A DNA stretch of 22,487 nucleotides, from NCBI GenBank assembly GCA_964385465.1, contig CAYLPJ010000079.1, positions 1 through 22,487 of the forward strand, written 5' to 3'. This document shows positions 14,992-22,333 of the stretch, piece after piece (positions within the stretch are counted from its first letter, which is position 1; each line of letters opens with the position of its first letter). The DNA comes from CAYLPJ01 sp964385465 (GTDB lineage: Bacteria > Planctomycetota > Phycisphaerae > SM23-33). The notes beneath the pieces are model-generated. The model did no database searches, had not been told where the DNA came from, and saw only the letters and a list, made by a program, of their open reading frames with translations. The translations under genes and the position numbers were made by a program.

Positions 14992-16230
14992 GTGACTCAG
15001 ACAGAACTGACGCGGTCCGTGTTCGTCGCCAGGCAGCCGATCCTCGACCGAGAGGAAACCACACACGCCTACGAGCTGCTCTTCCGTTCCGGGCTGGAGA
15101 ACCGCTGCGGCATGGTCGAAGGGGACATGGCCACCCTGGAGGTGATCGCCAGGACCTTCACGGAGATCGGCGTGGACGAGCTGACGGCCGGCAAGCCCTG
15201 CTTCGTCAACTTCACCCGCAAGCTCCTGCTCGACCGCACGGCGATGCTCCTGCCCAGGGAGTTCGTCACCGTGGAGGTCCTCGAGGACATCGAGCCCGAC
15301 GCGGAGGTCATCGAGGCGTGTCGGGAGCTCAGGGAGGCGGGGTACACGTTGGCGTTGGATGATTTCGTCCCGGCCGATCGGGGCCACCCGCTTCTGGACG
15401 TCGTCTCGATGGTCAAGGTCGACTTGATGGGCGCGACCCGGGAGGAATGGACGGAGCTGGGCAAGGAGCTGGCCGAGCGGGGCATCTGCGCCCTGGCCGA
15501 GAAGGTCGAGACCCGCGAGGAGTTCGAGATCTCCAGGGACGTCGGGTACTCGTACTTCCAGGGCTACTTCTTCAGCAAGCCGGTCATCAAGGAGGGCAAG
15601 GCCCTCTCGCCGACGAACCTGGCCTACCTGCGACTGCTCCAGGAGGTCCACCAGCCCGAGCTGTCTCTGGCCAAGCTGGAGGAGACGATCAAGCAGGACT
15701 CCTCGCTGGCCTACCAGCTCCTGCGGTTCATCAACTCCGCGTGGTTCGGGCTTCGCACCGAGATCAAGTCGATCCGCCACGCCCTCGTCTGGCTGGGTCC
15801 GCCGGAGATCCGCAAGTGGTTCGCCATCGTCTCCCTGCGGAAGCTGGTGGCGGACAAGCCCGGCGAGCTGATGATCCAGGCCCTCACCCGAGGGCGCATG
15901 GCCGAGAGCCTCGCCGAGCCCGTCGGCATGCGCGACTGCGCTTCCGACCTGTTCCTGATGGGCATGTTCTCCATGCTCGACGCGATGCTCGACAGCCCGA
16001 TGGAGACCGTCCTCGAGAAGCTGCCGATCGCCCCGCAGATCAAGTCGGCCCTGCTGGGCGACTCCTGCCCGTTCCGAAACGTCTACGACCTCATCCTGGC
16101 CTTCGAGCAGGGCCACTGGGCCGCTCTCGATGCGTGCGCCGCCAGCCTGGGCGTCCGCGAAGAGGTCCTCCAGACCGCCTTCGCCGAAGCCGCCGGATGG
16201 GCCGCCGCCGCCTTCGGCCTGTCCAACTGA
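14992..16230 (+). CDS. EAL-HDOD signalling protein (YuxH-like)
   Basis: 412 residues from a GTG start at 14992 with GGGAGG 8-9 bases upstream; the ATG at 14944 in the same frame has no such site and adds a poorly conserved tail. N-terminal EAL-like domain (residues 9-200): FVARQPILDR, YELLFRSG (the EAL signature reads Glu28-Leu-Leu), VEVLEDI (94-100), ALDDF (121-125), VKVDLM (141-146), AEKVET (169-174, with Lys where active enzymes have Gly) and YFQGYFFSKP (188-197). The C-terminal HDOD domain (205-395) has IKQDSSLAYQLLRFINSAWFG and IRHALVWLG. Proteins of this architecture usually do not hydrolyse c-di-GMP; they act as binding or scaffold regulators of motility, adhesion and stress responses. 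Soluble, no membrane segment. It stands alone after a long leader and is not obviously linked to its neighbours' metabolism. Confidence 0.92.
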   Translation: MTQTELTRSVFVARQPILDREETTHAYELLFRSGLENRCGMVEGDMATLEVIARTFTEIGVDELTAGKPCFVNFTRKLLLDRTAMLLPREFVTVEVLEDIEPDAEVIEACRELREAGYTLALDDFVPADRGHPLLDVVSMVKVDLMGATREEWTELGKELAERGICALAEKVETREEFEISRDVGYSYFQGYFFSKPVIKEGKALSPTNLAYLRLLQEVHQPELSLAKLEETIKQDSSLAYQLLRFINSAWFGLRTEIKSIRHALVWLGPPEIRKWFAIVSLRKLVADKPGELMIQALTRGRMAESLAEPVGMRDCASDLFLMGMFSMLDAMLDSPMETVLEKLPIAPQIKSALLGDSCPFRNVYDLILAFEQGHWAALDACAASLGVREEVLQTAFAEAAGWAAAAFGLSN

Positions 16231-16308
16231 CCGCCACCCCCGCCCGGAGCCTCCAAGGGGGCAGAACCCCTCCCCGGCCGCCGCCTTTCGGGCGGGACCG
16301 TCGGCACG

Positions 16309-16314
16309 TAGAAT
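16309..16314 (+). promoter_or_regulatory. Candidate -10 element (TAGAAT) of the beta-helix gene
   Basis: TAGAAT at 16309-16314 lies 82 bases before the ATG at 16396; TTTCGG 17 bases upstream is only a poor -35. The same GTAGAAT string recurs at 18078-18084, 46 bases before hydC, hinting at a shared promoter type. Weak evidence. Confidence 0.25.
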
Positions 16315-16323
16315 CGGCTCCGA

Positions 16324-16374
16324 CCGCGGCCTGGCGGGCGCCGGCTCGGAAAGCCCCGGCCGCCGCGGTTTGTT
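16324..16374 (+). terminator. Possible GC-rich terminator or leader hairpin
   Basis: CCGCGGCC (16324-16331) can pair with GGCCGCCGCGG (16358-16368), enclosing a GC-rich loop, and TTTGTT follows at 16369-16374. It lies between the EAL-HDOD stop (16230) and the beta-helix ATG (16396). The tract is short and interrupted, so it may equally be a 5' leader hairpin of the next gene. Confidence 0.25.
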
Positions 16375-16395
16375 GACCCACGATGAGGAGCCGAC

Positions 16396-18081
16396 ATGAG
16401 CCGTCCCATGTTCTGTTTCGCGATGGTATGCACGTTCGCGTTCTCCGCGGCCGCGCAGGGCGCCGAGCTGTGGGTGGACAACGCCCGCGGCGACGACGCG
16501 ACCGCCGACGGCTCGCCCGCCAGGCCCTTCGCCACGCCGCAGGCGGCGCTGAAGGCCCTCGCCGGCGGCGACACGCTGCACCTGGTCAACACGGCCCGGC
16601 CGTACCGCCCGCCGATCCGCATCGTCGGCGACCTCGGAGGCACGCCGGAGAGGCCGACCGTGATCGAGGGCCACGGCTCGACCGTCAGCGGGCTCGTCCG
16701 CTACGGCGCCGACGCCTGGAAGGACCTCGGCGAGGGCGTCTACCGCATGCACCTGCCGAACAACGCCCACGTCATGGACGGGCATTGGCGGATGGGGTTC
16801 GACCTGGTCTTCTTCGACGGCAAGCCGGGCGCCAACTGCACCGGCCGGGAGGAACTCCGCCCCGGCGGCTACTTCCTCCGCAAGGCCGAATACGACCGGG
16901 CCGCCAAACGCTACCCGCCGGACCACGACATGCTCTACGTGAAGCTGCCGGCCGGCAAGACGCCCGACGAGGTGCGGATCGAGACCGTTTCGGAGGGCCC
17001 CAACCTGTTCGTCGCCGCCGATTGCGTCGTGGTCCGCGACCTGACGAGTTGCTGGACCGGCCGCGACGGCTTCAGCTCCGGGGGGGAGGGCAACCGCGTC
17101 CGCTTCGAGCGCGTCGAGAGCCACCACTGCATGGACAACGGCATCAGCCATCACGGCACGCAGGTCGAGGTGGTCGACTCGCACTTCCACCACAACGCCG
17201 GCTGCGGCATCGTGGACGTCTACCCGCAGGTCCGCGTCCGCTACCTCCGCTGCCTCGTGGAGAACGACACCTTCCGCGGCGGCGTCGAGCTGCTCAGCGG
17301 GCAATTCGAGATGATCGACTGCATCGTCCGCAACAACGCAGCCACGCAGATGAAGATCGGCCGCGGGGCACGCGTGAGGCTGGCCAACTGCGTCATCATC
17401 GGCCGGGCCGGCCAGGGCGGCGCGGCGGTGACGGTGAGTGACGGCTCGGCCCTGCTGGCCGAACGATGCACGGTCTGGCGGGCGCCGGTCGCCGTCGGGG
17501 TGCGGGTCGGCCGGCGGGACGCCGACGCGCCCCGTGTGACACTGGACCGCTGCGCCCTGCTGGCCGGCGAGACGGCGCTGGCCTGGCGGGCGACCCGCAA
17601 CCCCCGACGCCCGGAGCTGAAGCTCGGCCGGCTTCTCCTGCCCGCCGGCGTCCGCCGGGAGGCCGGCCGTGCGTACGAAGGCAGGGCAGGCTGGAAGGAG
17701 TTGGACACGCCCCTCGGCGACTGGTCCCGGGCCGTCGCGAGGCCGCTGGACCTCGATGCCGCCCCCTACGCCCCGCCGGCCGGAATGGGCATCGGCGCGA
17801 CCGTGGCCCCCGACCGCGCCTACGGGCCGAAGGCCGACAAGCGGCAGGGCGTTCGCCCCGCGGATGGGGGCGCGGGCATCGTCGCCGGGGTCGTGGAACG
17901 ACGGCCGGCGCCGGGGCAACACGAAGCGCGGCGCCTGCTGCTCGGCCGCCGACACTTGCTGCTGACTGGCGGCGGGGCGTGCGTTGTCGGGGATCGCCGG
18001 ACGGCGGCGTGCCCGCCGCTGCCTTCGCAGCCCGGGCGGGGGGGGCGTGTTTTCCGGGCGGCGGGGGGCGCCGGCCGGTAG
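16396..18081 (+). CDS. Secreted right-handed beta-helix protein
   Basis: The frame encodes 561 residues. The ATG has GAGGAG 5 bases upstream, and residues 1-23 are a signal peptide (cleavage near QGA-E). The opening ELWVDNARGDDATADGSPAR and PFATPQAALKAL is the standard start of exported parallel beta-helix proteins related to pectate lyases and alginate epimerases. Helix coils run from about 200 to 380 (VVRDLTSCWTGRDGFSSGGE, ESHHCMDNGISHHGT, SHFHHNAGCGIVDVY, CLVENDTFRGGVELL, CIVRNNAATQMKIG). His/Asp-rich turns might bind metal or sugar, but no catalytic set is certain. The natural end seems to be near GIGATVAPDRAYGPKADK (about 17830): beyond it, third positions lose their G/C bias and the protein becomes Arg/Gly-rich, suggesting a lost stop or frame error. 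TAG is at 18079-18081. Confidence 0.82.
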   Translation: MSRPMFCFAMVCTFAFSAAAQGAELWVDNARGDDATADGSPARPFATPQAALKALAGGDTLHLVNTARPYRPPIRIVGDLGGTPERPTVIEGHGSTVSGLVRYGADAWKDLGEGVYRMHLPNNAHVMDGHWRMGFDLVFFDGKPGANCTGREELRPGGYFLRKAEYDRAAKRYPPDHDMLYVKLPAGKTPDEVRIETVSEGPNLFVAADCVVVRDLTSCWTGRDGFSSGGEGNRVRFERVESHHCMDNGISHHGTQVEVVDSHFHHNAGCGIVDVYPQVRVRYLRCLVENDTFRGGVELLSGQFEMIDCIVRNNAATQMKIGRGARVRLANCVIIGRAGQGGAAVTVSDGSALLAERCTVWRAPVAVGVRVGRRDADAPRVTLDRCALLAGETALAWRATRNPRRPELKLGRLLLPAGVRREAGRAYEGRAGWKELDTPLGDWSRAVARPLDLDAAPYAPPAGMGIGATVAPDRAYGPKADKRQGVRPADGGAGIVAGVVERRPAPGQHEARRLLLGRRHLLLTGGGACVVGDRRTAACPPLPSQPGRGGRVFRAAGGAGR

Positions 18082-18129
18082 AATTCCCGGGACGCGCGGG
18101 CGTGCCCGCACGAAGCGTTGGAGGTCAGG

Positions 18130-18618
18130 ATGGCCGACGAAACGGCGGCGATGGACATCGGGCGGATCGTGAAGCGGTGGAGCCGCAAGCGCGGCTCGCT
18201 GATCATGATGCTGCACGCGGTGCAGGACCAGCGGGGGTACGTGCCTCGCGAGGTGGCGCTGGAGCTGGCCCACGAGGCCGGCGTGCCCCTGGCGCGAATC
18301 TACGAGGTGCTGACGTTCTACAACTACTTTAAGACGTCCTCCCCGGGCAAGGCGGTGATCAGCGTGTGCACGGGCACCGCCTGCCATCTCAAGGGCGCCG
18401 GGGACGTCCTGGCCGCCTTCGCCGAGGAGCTGGGCATCGGCGACGGGGAGACGACGGCCGACGGCAACTTCCACCTCCAGAGCGTCCGGTGCGTGGGCTG
18501 CTGCGGCCTGGCGCCGGTGGTGACCGTCAACGCCCGCACGCACGGGAAGGTCAAGCCGGCCGGCGTCCGCGGCATCCTCGGCGAGTGGGGCGACCGGATC
18601 GAGAGCGGCGAACTCTAG
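18130..18618 (+). CDS. hydC: [FeFe]-hydrogenase NuoE-like subunit HydC
   Basis: 162 residues, usual length for NuoE/HydC. The ATG at 18130 has GGAGG 5 bases upstream; a TTG at 18118 lies inside that site and is not used. An N-terminal helical bundle (10-70, LIMMLHAVQDQRGYVPREVA, YEVLTFYNYF) precedes the thioredoxin-like [2Fe-2S] domain with the four ligands in the NuoE pattern: Cys80 and Cys85 (SVCTGTACHLKG), Cys121 and Cys125 (RCVGCCGLAPVV). It passes electrons between the flavin subunit HydB and the complex or serves as a side cluster. First gene of hydCBA, 12 bases before hydB. A TAGAAT element 46 bases upstream (18079-18084) overlaps the stop of the beta-helix frame and may be part of its promoter. 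Could be nuoE of a complex I-like dehydrogenase in isolation, but hydA downstream settles it. Confidence 0.93.
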   Translation: MADETAAMDIGRIVKRWSRKRGSLIMMLHAVQDQRGYVPREVALELAHEAGVPLARIYEVLTFYNYFKTSSPGKAVISVCTGTACHLKGAGDVLAAFAEELGIGDGETTADGNFHLQSVRCVGCCGLAPVVTVNARTHGKVKPAGVRGILGEWGDRIESGEL

Positions 18619-18630
18619 AGAGGGCCCGAC

Positions 18631-20319
18631 ATGCCTGAGAACACGCTCCGGGAGCAGGCCGACGCCCGCCGAGCCGAGCAGCAGCGGCTCGACGCCCGCC
18701 TGTACTGCTGCGCCTCGACCGCATGCATCTCCTCCGGCGGGGGGGGCGGCCTCGCCGACATCCTCCGCGAGGGCATCGCCGCGGCCGGCCTGGAAGACCG
18801 CGTGGCCGTCACGCCCACCGGCTGCATGGGCCTCTGCAGCCTCGGGCCGCTGCTGCGGGTCGAGGTCGCCGACCAGCCCCCGGTGCTGTACAAGGAGGTG
18901 GACGCCATGCTCGGGCGGCTGATCCTGGCCGAGCACGTCGCCAAGGCGGTTGACGACCCGGACTTCCGCCTGCCGGCGTTCTTCGACGATCACGTCCTGC
19001 ACCTGGACATCCCGTTCTTCCAGGACCAGGTGAAGGTCGTCCTGGCCGACTCCGGGCGGATCGACCCCGAGCGGATCGAGGACTACCTCGCCGCCGGCGG
19101 CTACGAGGCGTTGGAGAAGGTTCTGGCCGGGATGACCGGCGAGGAGGTGATCGAGCTGATCTCCGCCAGCGGCCTTCGCGGCCGGGGCGGCGGGGGGTAC
19201 CCGACGGGCACGAAGTGGCGTCACGCCCGCGGCGCCGCGGCGGTGGACGGCGAGAAGTTCATCGTCTGCAACGGCGACGAGGGCGATCCCGGCGCGTACA
19301 TGGACCGCAGCGTGCTGGAGGGCAACCCGCACGCGGTGCTGGAGGGCATGCTGATCGCCGCCTGCGCCACCGGCGCGACGGAGGGCTGGTTCTACATCCG
19401 TGCCGAGTACCCGCTGGCGGTCGAACGCGTGGAGAAGGCCATCCGCCAGGCCCGCAAGGCCGGGCTGCTGGGCAAGGACGTGCTGGGCAGCGGGATGCGC
19501 TTCGACTGCCAGGTCCGCCTCGGCGCCGGGGCGTTCGTCTGCGGGGAGGAGACGGCGCTGATCCACTCGATCGAGGGCCGGCGGGGCACGCCCCGCCCGC
19601 GCCCGCCGTACCCGTCGGTGGCGGGCCTCTGGGGCCGGCCCAGCGTGGTCAACAACGTCGAGACCCTCGCCAACGTGCCCGCCATCGTCCGCCGCGGCGC
19701 GGAGTGGTTCGCCTCGATGGGCACGGCGGAGTCCAAGGGCACGAAGGTCTTCGCGCTGACGGGCAAGGTCGAGCACAGCGGCCTCGTCGAGGTCCCCATG
19801 GGGATGACGCTGCGGCAGATCGTCGAGCGGATCGGCGGGGGCAATCCGGCGGGCAAGCCCGTCAAGGCCGTCCAGACCGGCGGGCCCAGCGGCGGGCTGA
19901 TCCCCGAACGCCTCCTGGACGCCAAGGTCTGCTACGAGGAGCTCACCGAGCTGGGCTCGATGATGGGCTCCGGCGGAATGATCGTCCTCGACGCCGACGA
20001 CAGCATGGTGGACATCGCCCGGTTCTACCTCGGCTTCACCGTCGAGGAGTCCTGCGGCAAGTGCGCGCCCTGCCGCGTCGGCGGTTCGCAGATGCTGGCC
20101 CTGCTGGACAAGGTCGCCGACGGCAAGGCCACCCTCGACGACCTCGATCTCATCGCACGCCTCTCCCGGGCCATGCGGCACGCCAGCCTCTGCGGGCTCG
20201 GCCAGACCGCGCCCAACCCCGTCATGTCCTCGCTGCGGTACTTCGAGGACGAGTACATGGAAAAGGTCATCGCATACAGCGACCCGGGCGCCCAGGACTG
20301 GCGGCCGGCCGGGACGTGA
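18631..20319 (+). CDS. hydB: [FeFe]-hydrogenase flavin subunit HydB, short form
   Basis: 562 residues. Residues 22-105 are a thioredoxin-like [2Fe-2S] domain (YCCASTAC with Cys27, Cys32; GCMGLC with Cys65, Cys69). From about 125 follows the NuoF core: FMN/NADH-binding GLRGRGGGGYPTGTKW (181-196), CNGDEGDPGAYMDR (213-226) and GAGAFVCGEETALIHSIEG (298-316). An SLBB domain lies near 370-455, and the N3-type [4Fe-4S] site ESCGKCAPC (Cys475, Cys478, Cys481) plus Cys521 (LCGLGQTAPNP) comes last. It oxidises or reduces NAD(P)H at FMN and exchanges electrons with HydA. Classic HydB proteins continue with a CPxxxC hinge and two [4Fe-4S] ferredoxin motifs; here the protein stops at DWRPAGT, and only 20 bases separate it from hydA, so no room is left for that domain. 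Shine-Dalgarno GAGAGGG, 7 bases before the ATG. Confidence 0.94.
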   Translation: MPENTLREQADARRAEQQRLDARLYCCASTACISSGGGGGLADILREGIAAAGLEDRVAVTPTGCMGLCSLGPLLRVEVADQPPVLYKEVDAMLGRLILAEHVAKAVDDPDFRLPAFFDDHVLHLDIPFFQDQVKVVLADSGRIDPERIEDYLAAGGYEALEKVLAGMTGEEVIELISASGLRGRGGGGYPTGTKWRHARGAAAVDGEKFIVCNGDEGDPGAYMDRSVLEGNPHAVLEGMLIAACATGATEGWFYIRAEYPLAVERVEKAIRQARKAGLLGKDVLGSGMRFDCQVRLGAGAFVCGEETALIHSIEGRRGTPRPRPPYPSVAGLWGRPSVVNNVETLANVPAIVRRGAEWFASMGTAESKGTKVFALTGKVEHSGLVEVPMGMTLRQIVERIGGGNPAGKPVKAVQTGGPSGGLIPERLLDAKVCYEELTELGSMMGSGGMIVLDADDSMVDIARFYLGFTVEESCGKCAPCRVGGSQMLALLDKVADGKATLDDLDLIARLSRAMRHASLCGLGQTAPNPVMSSLRYFEDEYMEKVIAYSDPGAQDWRPAGT

Positions 20320-20339
20320 GCGAACGAACGGGAGTGTCC

Positions 20340-22082
20340 ATGGTCACCCTCAGCATCAACGGCGCGGACGTGACGGTCGAGGAGGGCACCACCATCCTCG
20401 ACGCCGCCCACCTCGCCCAGGTACGGATCCCCACGCTCTGCAAGCATCCGGACCTGCCCGCCTCGGCCGCCTGCGGCGTGTGCGTGGTCAAGATCGCCGG
20501 CAGGGGCGGGATGGTCCGCGCCTGCGCCACGCCCGTCCAGCAGGGCATGGAGGTCATCACGCACGACCCCGAGCTGGCCGAGGTTCGACGCATGGTCGTC
20601 AAGCTCATCCTCTCCAACCACCCCAACGCCTGCCTGACCTGCGGGCGGAACGGCACGTGCGAGCTCCAGGACGCCGCCGCCGAGTTCGGCATCCGCAAGG
20701 AGACCTTCCCGGTCATCCTCAGCGAGCGACCCCGGGACGCCTCCACCGGCGCGATCGAGATGGAGCCGGCCAAGTGCATCAAGTGCGGCCGATGCGTGAC
20801 GGTCTGCCAGCAGTTCCAGGACGTCTGGGCCCTCAGCTTCCTCGAGCGGGGGATCGGCACGCGGATCAGCGCCGCGGGTGACATCGAGCTGGCCGAGAGC
20901 CCCTGCATCCGCTGCGGGCAGTGCTCGGCCCACTGCCCGACGGGAGCGATCCTCGAGTACAGCCAGACCGAGGAGGTCTGGGACATGCTCATGGACCCCG
21001 AGCTACACTGCATCGCCCAGATCGCCCCGGCCGTGCGGGTGAGCATCGGCGAGGCCTTCGGCTACGACCCGGGCACGAACCTGACGCCGAAGCTCTACGC
21101 CGCCCTGCGGCGGATGGGCTTCGCCACGGTGTTCGACACGAACTTCGGCGCCGACGTGACGATCGTGGAGGAGGCGACGGAGTTCGTCCGCCGCCTCGCA
21201 GGCGAGGGCGCCCTGCCGCTGATCACCACCTGCTGCCCGTCCTGGGTGGACTTCATGGAGAAGTTCCACAGCGACATGATCCGCTACTTCTCGAGCTGCA
21301 AGTCCCCCCACGCCATCCTCGGCACGCTGGCCAAGACCTACTACGCCGACAAGGCCGGGCTGGACATCGAGAAGATCCGCATGGTCTCGATCATGCCCTG
21401 CACCTCCAAGAAGTACGAGATCCTCCGCAGCGAGGAAATGTTCGCCAGCGGGAGACAGGACGTCGACGTCGCCATCACCACTCGCGAGCTGACACGCATG
21501 ATCCAGCAGGCCGGCATCGAGTTCGCCGCACTGCCCGCCGAAGAGGCCGACAGCCCACTCGGAGAGTACAGCGGGGCCGGGACCATCTTCGGCACCACCG
21601 GCGGGGTCACCGAGGCGGCGCTGCGGAGCGCCTACTACTACATGCACGGCCGCGAGCTCGACGAGGTGGACCTCCAGCAGGTCCGCGGGCTCGAGGGCGT
21701 CAAGGAGGCCGAGGTGGACTTCGACGGGCGCCCGATCCGCCTCGCGGCCGCCCACGGCATGGCGAACGTCGAGGTGGTCCTGGACAAGATTCGCGCCGCC
21801 GAGCAGGCGGGCGGCGAGCCGGCGTACCACATCGTGGAGGTCATGGCCTGCCCCGGCGGGTGCATCGGCGGGGGCGGGCAGAGCTGGGGCGTCACCGACG
21901 ACATCCGCCGCCGCCGCAGCGAGGGCCTCCACGGCGACGACCGCGCCCGCGCCATCCGCCGCAGCCACCAGAACCCCTCGGTCCTCAAGCTCTACGAGGA
22001 GTTCATCGGCGAACCCATGGGCCCCCGCGCCCACGAGCTGCTCCACACCACCTTCACCCCCCGCCCCGACTACCGCCGCTGA
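20340..22082 (+). CDS. hydA: [FeFe]-hydrogenase catalytic subunit HydA
   Basis: 580 residues; GGGAG 5 bases before the ATG. N-terminal plant-type [2Fe-2S] domain: Cys34, Cys45, Cys48, Cys62. NuoG-like His-Cys3 [4Fe-4S] site: His94, Cys98, Cys101, Cys107 (HPNACLTCGRNGTC). Two ferredoxin sites: Cys146/149/152/156 (CIKCGRCVTVC) and Cys189/192/195/199 (CIRCGQCSAHC). The H-cluster domain has L1 TTCCPSW (296-302; Cys298 candidate proton relay, Cys299 ligand), L2 MPCTSKKYE (352-360, Cys353) and L3 EVMACPGGCIGGGGQ (500-514, Cys504, Cys508). All H-cluster ligands are present, so the enzyme should be active for H2 formation or uptake. The small-subunit-like C-terminus ends ELLHTTFTPRPDY; there is no extra C-terminal [2Fe-2S] domain. 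With hydC and hydB this is a group A3 trimeric, NAD(P)-linked enzyme. Maturases must be encoded elsewhere. Confidence 0.96.
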   Translation: MVTLSINGADVTVEEGTTILDAAHLAQVRIPTLCKHPDLPASAACGVCVVKIAGRGGMVRACATPVQQGMEVITHDPELAEVRRMVVKLILSNHPNACLTCGRNGTCELQDAAAEFGIRKETFPVILSERPRDASTGAIEMEPAKCIKCGRCVTVCQQFQDVWALSFLERGIGTRISAAGDIELAESPCIRCGQCSAHCPTGAILEYSQTEEVWDMLMDPELHCIAQIAPAVRVSIGEAFGYDPGTNLTPKLYAALRRMGFATVFDTNFGADVTIVEEATEFVRRLAGEGALPLITTCCPSWVDFMEKFHSDMIRYFSSCKSPHAILGTLAKTYYADKAGLDIEKIRMVSIMPCTSKKYEILRSEEMFASGRQDVDVAITTRELTRMIQQAGIEFAALPAEEADSPLGEYSGAGTIFGTTGGVTEAALRSAYYYMHGRELDEVDLQQVRGLEGVKEAEVDFDGRPIRLAAAHGMANVEVVLDKIRAAEQAGGEPAYHIVEVMACPGGCIGGGGQSWGVTDDIRRRRSEGLHGDDRARAIRRSHQNPSVLKLYEEFIGEPMGPRAHELLHTTFTPRPDYRR

Positions 22083-22143
22083 CCCCCCGCTTCGCAAACG
22101 CCCGCAACACCCCCCGCCGACGGGGCGCCGCCAGATATGGAGT

Positions 22144-22170
22144 GCGGCGGCAACGACGCCGCTCTTCTTC
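22144..22170 (+). terminator. Hairpin with pyrimidine tail after hydA (repeat unit 1)
   Basis: GCGGCG (22144-22149) pairs with CGCCGC (22157-22162) around GCAACGA, followed by TCTTCTTC. It is the first such hairpin after the hydA stop, 62 bases downstream. The tail is interrupted by C, so termination would be weak; the copy in unit 2 has a better tail. Confidence 0.35.
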
Positions 22171-22307
22171 GCCAACCGCGCCCGCCCACACACCCGGTCT
22201 CGTCGCGGCAAGCGTGCAAACGTCCCCCGCCGAAGCCGCCCCCCGCGCCCCGTCGAAACGGCATCCAGGCCGCGCCACTCCCCGGCCGTCGCCGCCAAAT
22301 ATGGAGT

Positions 22308-22333
22308 GCGGCGGCAACGACGCCGCTTTTCTT
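22308..22333 (+). terminator. Hairpin with T-run (repeat unit 2)
   Basis: The same 6-bp GC stem (22308-22313 with 22321-22326) is followed directly by TTTTCTT (22327-22333), which fits an intrinsic terminator better than the copy in unit 1. It may be a back-up terminator for hydCBA, or only part of the repeat's own structure. Confidence 0.4.

Noticed and set aside
18118..18132. TTG start four codons upstream for hydC
   Set aside because: It overlaps the GGAGG that serves the ATG at 18130, and the extra residues are not family-like.
14845..20181. A 1778-codon open frame on the minus strand opposite the EAL-HDOD, beta-helix and hydrogenase genes
   Set aside because: It is a mirror of well supported plus-strand genes in GC-rich DNA where stops are rare; its translation is Ala/Arg/Gly/Val-rich without domains.
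18130..20319. hydC-hydB as nuoEF of a respiratory complex I
   Set aside because: HydB has an N-terminal [2Fe-2S] domain absent from NuoF, and the next gene carries a complete H-cluster site rather than NuoG.
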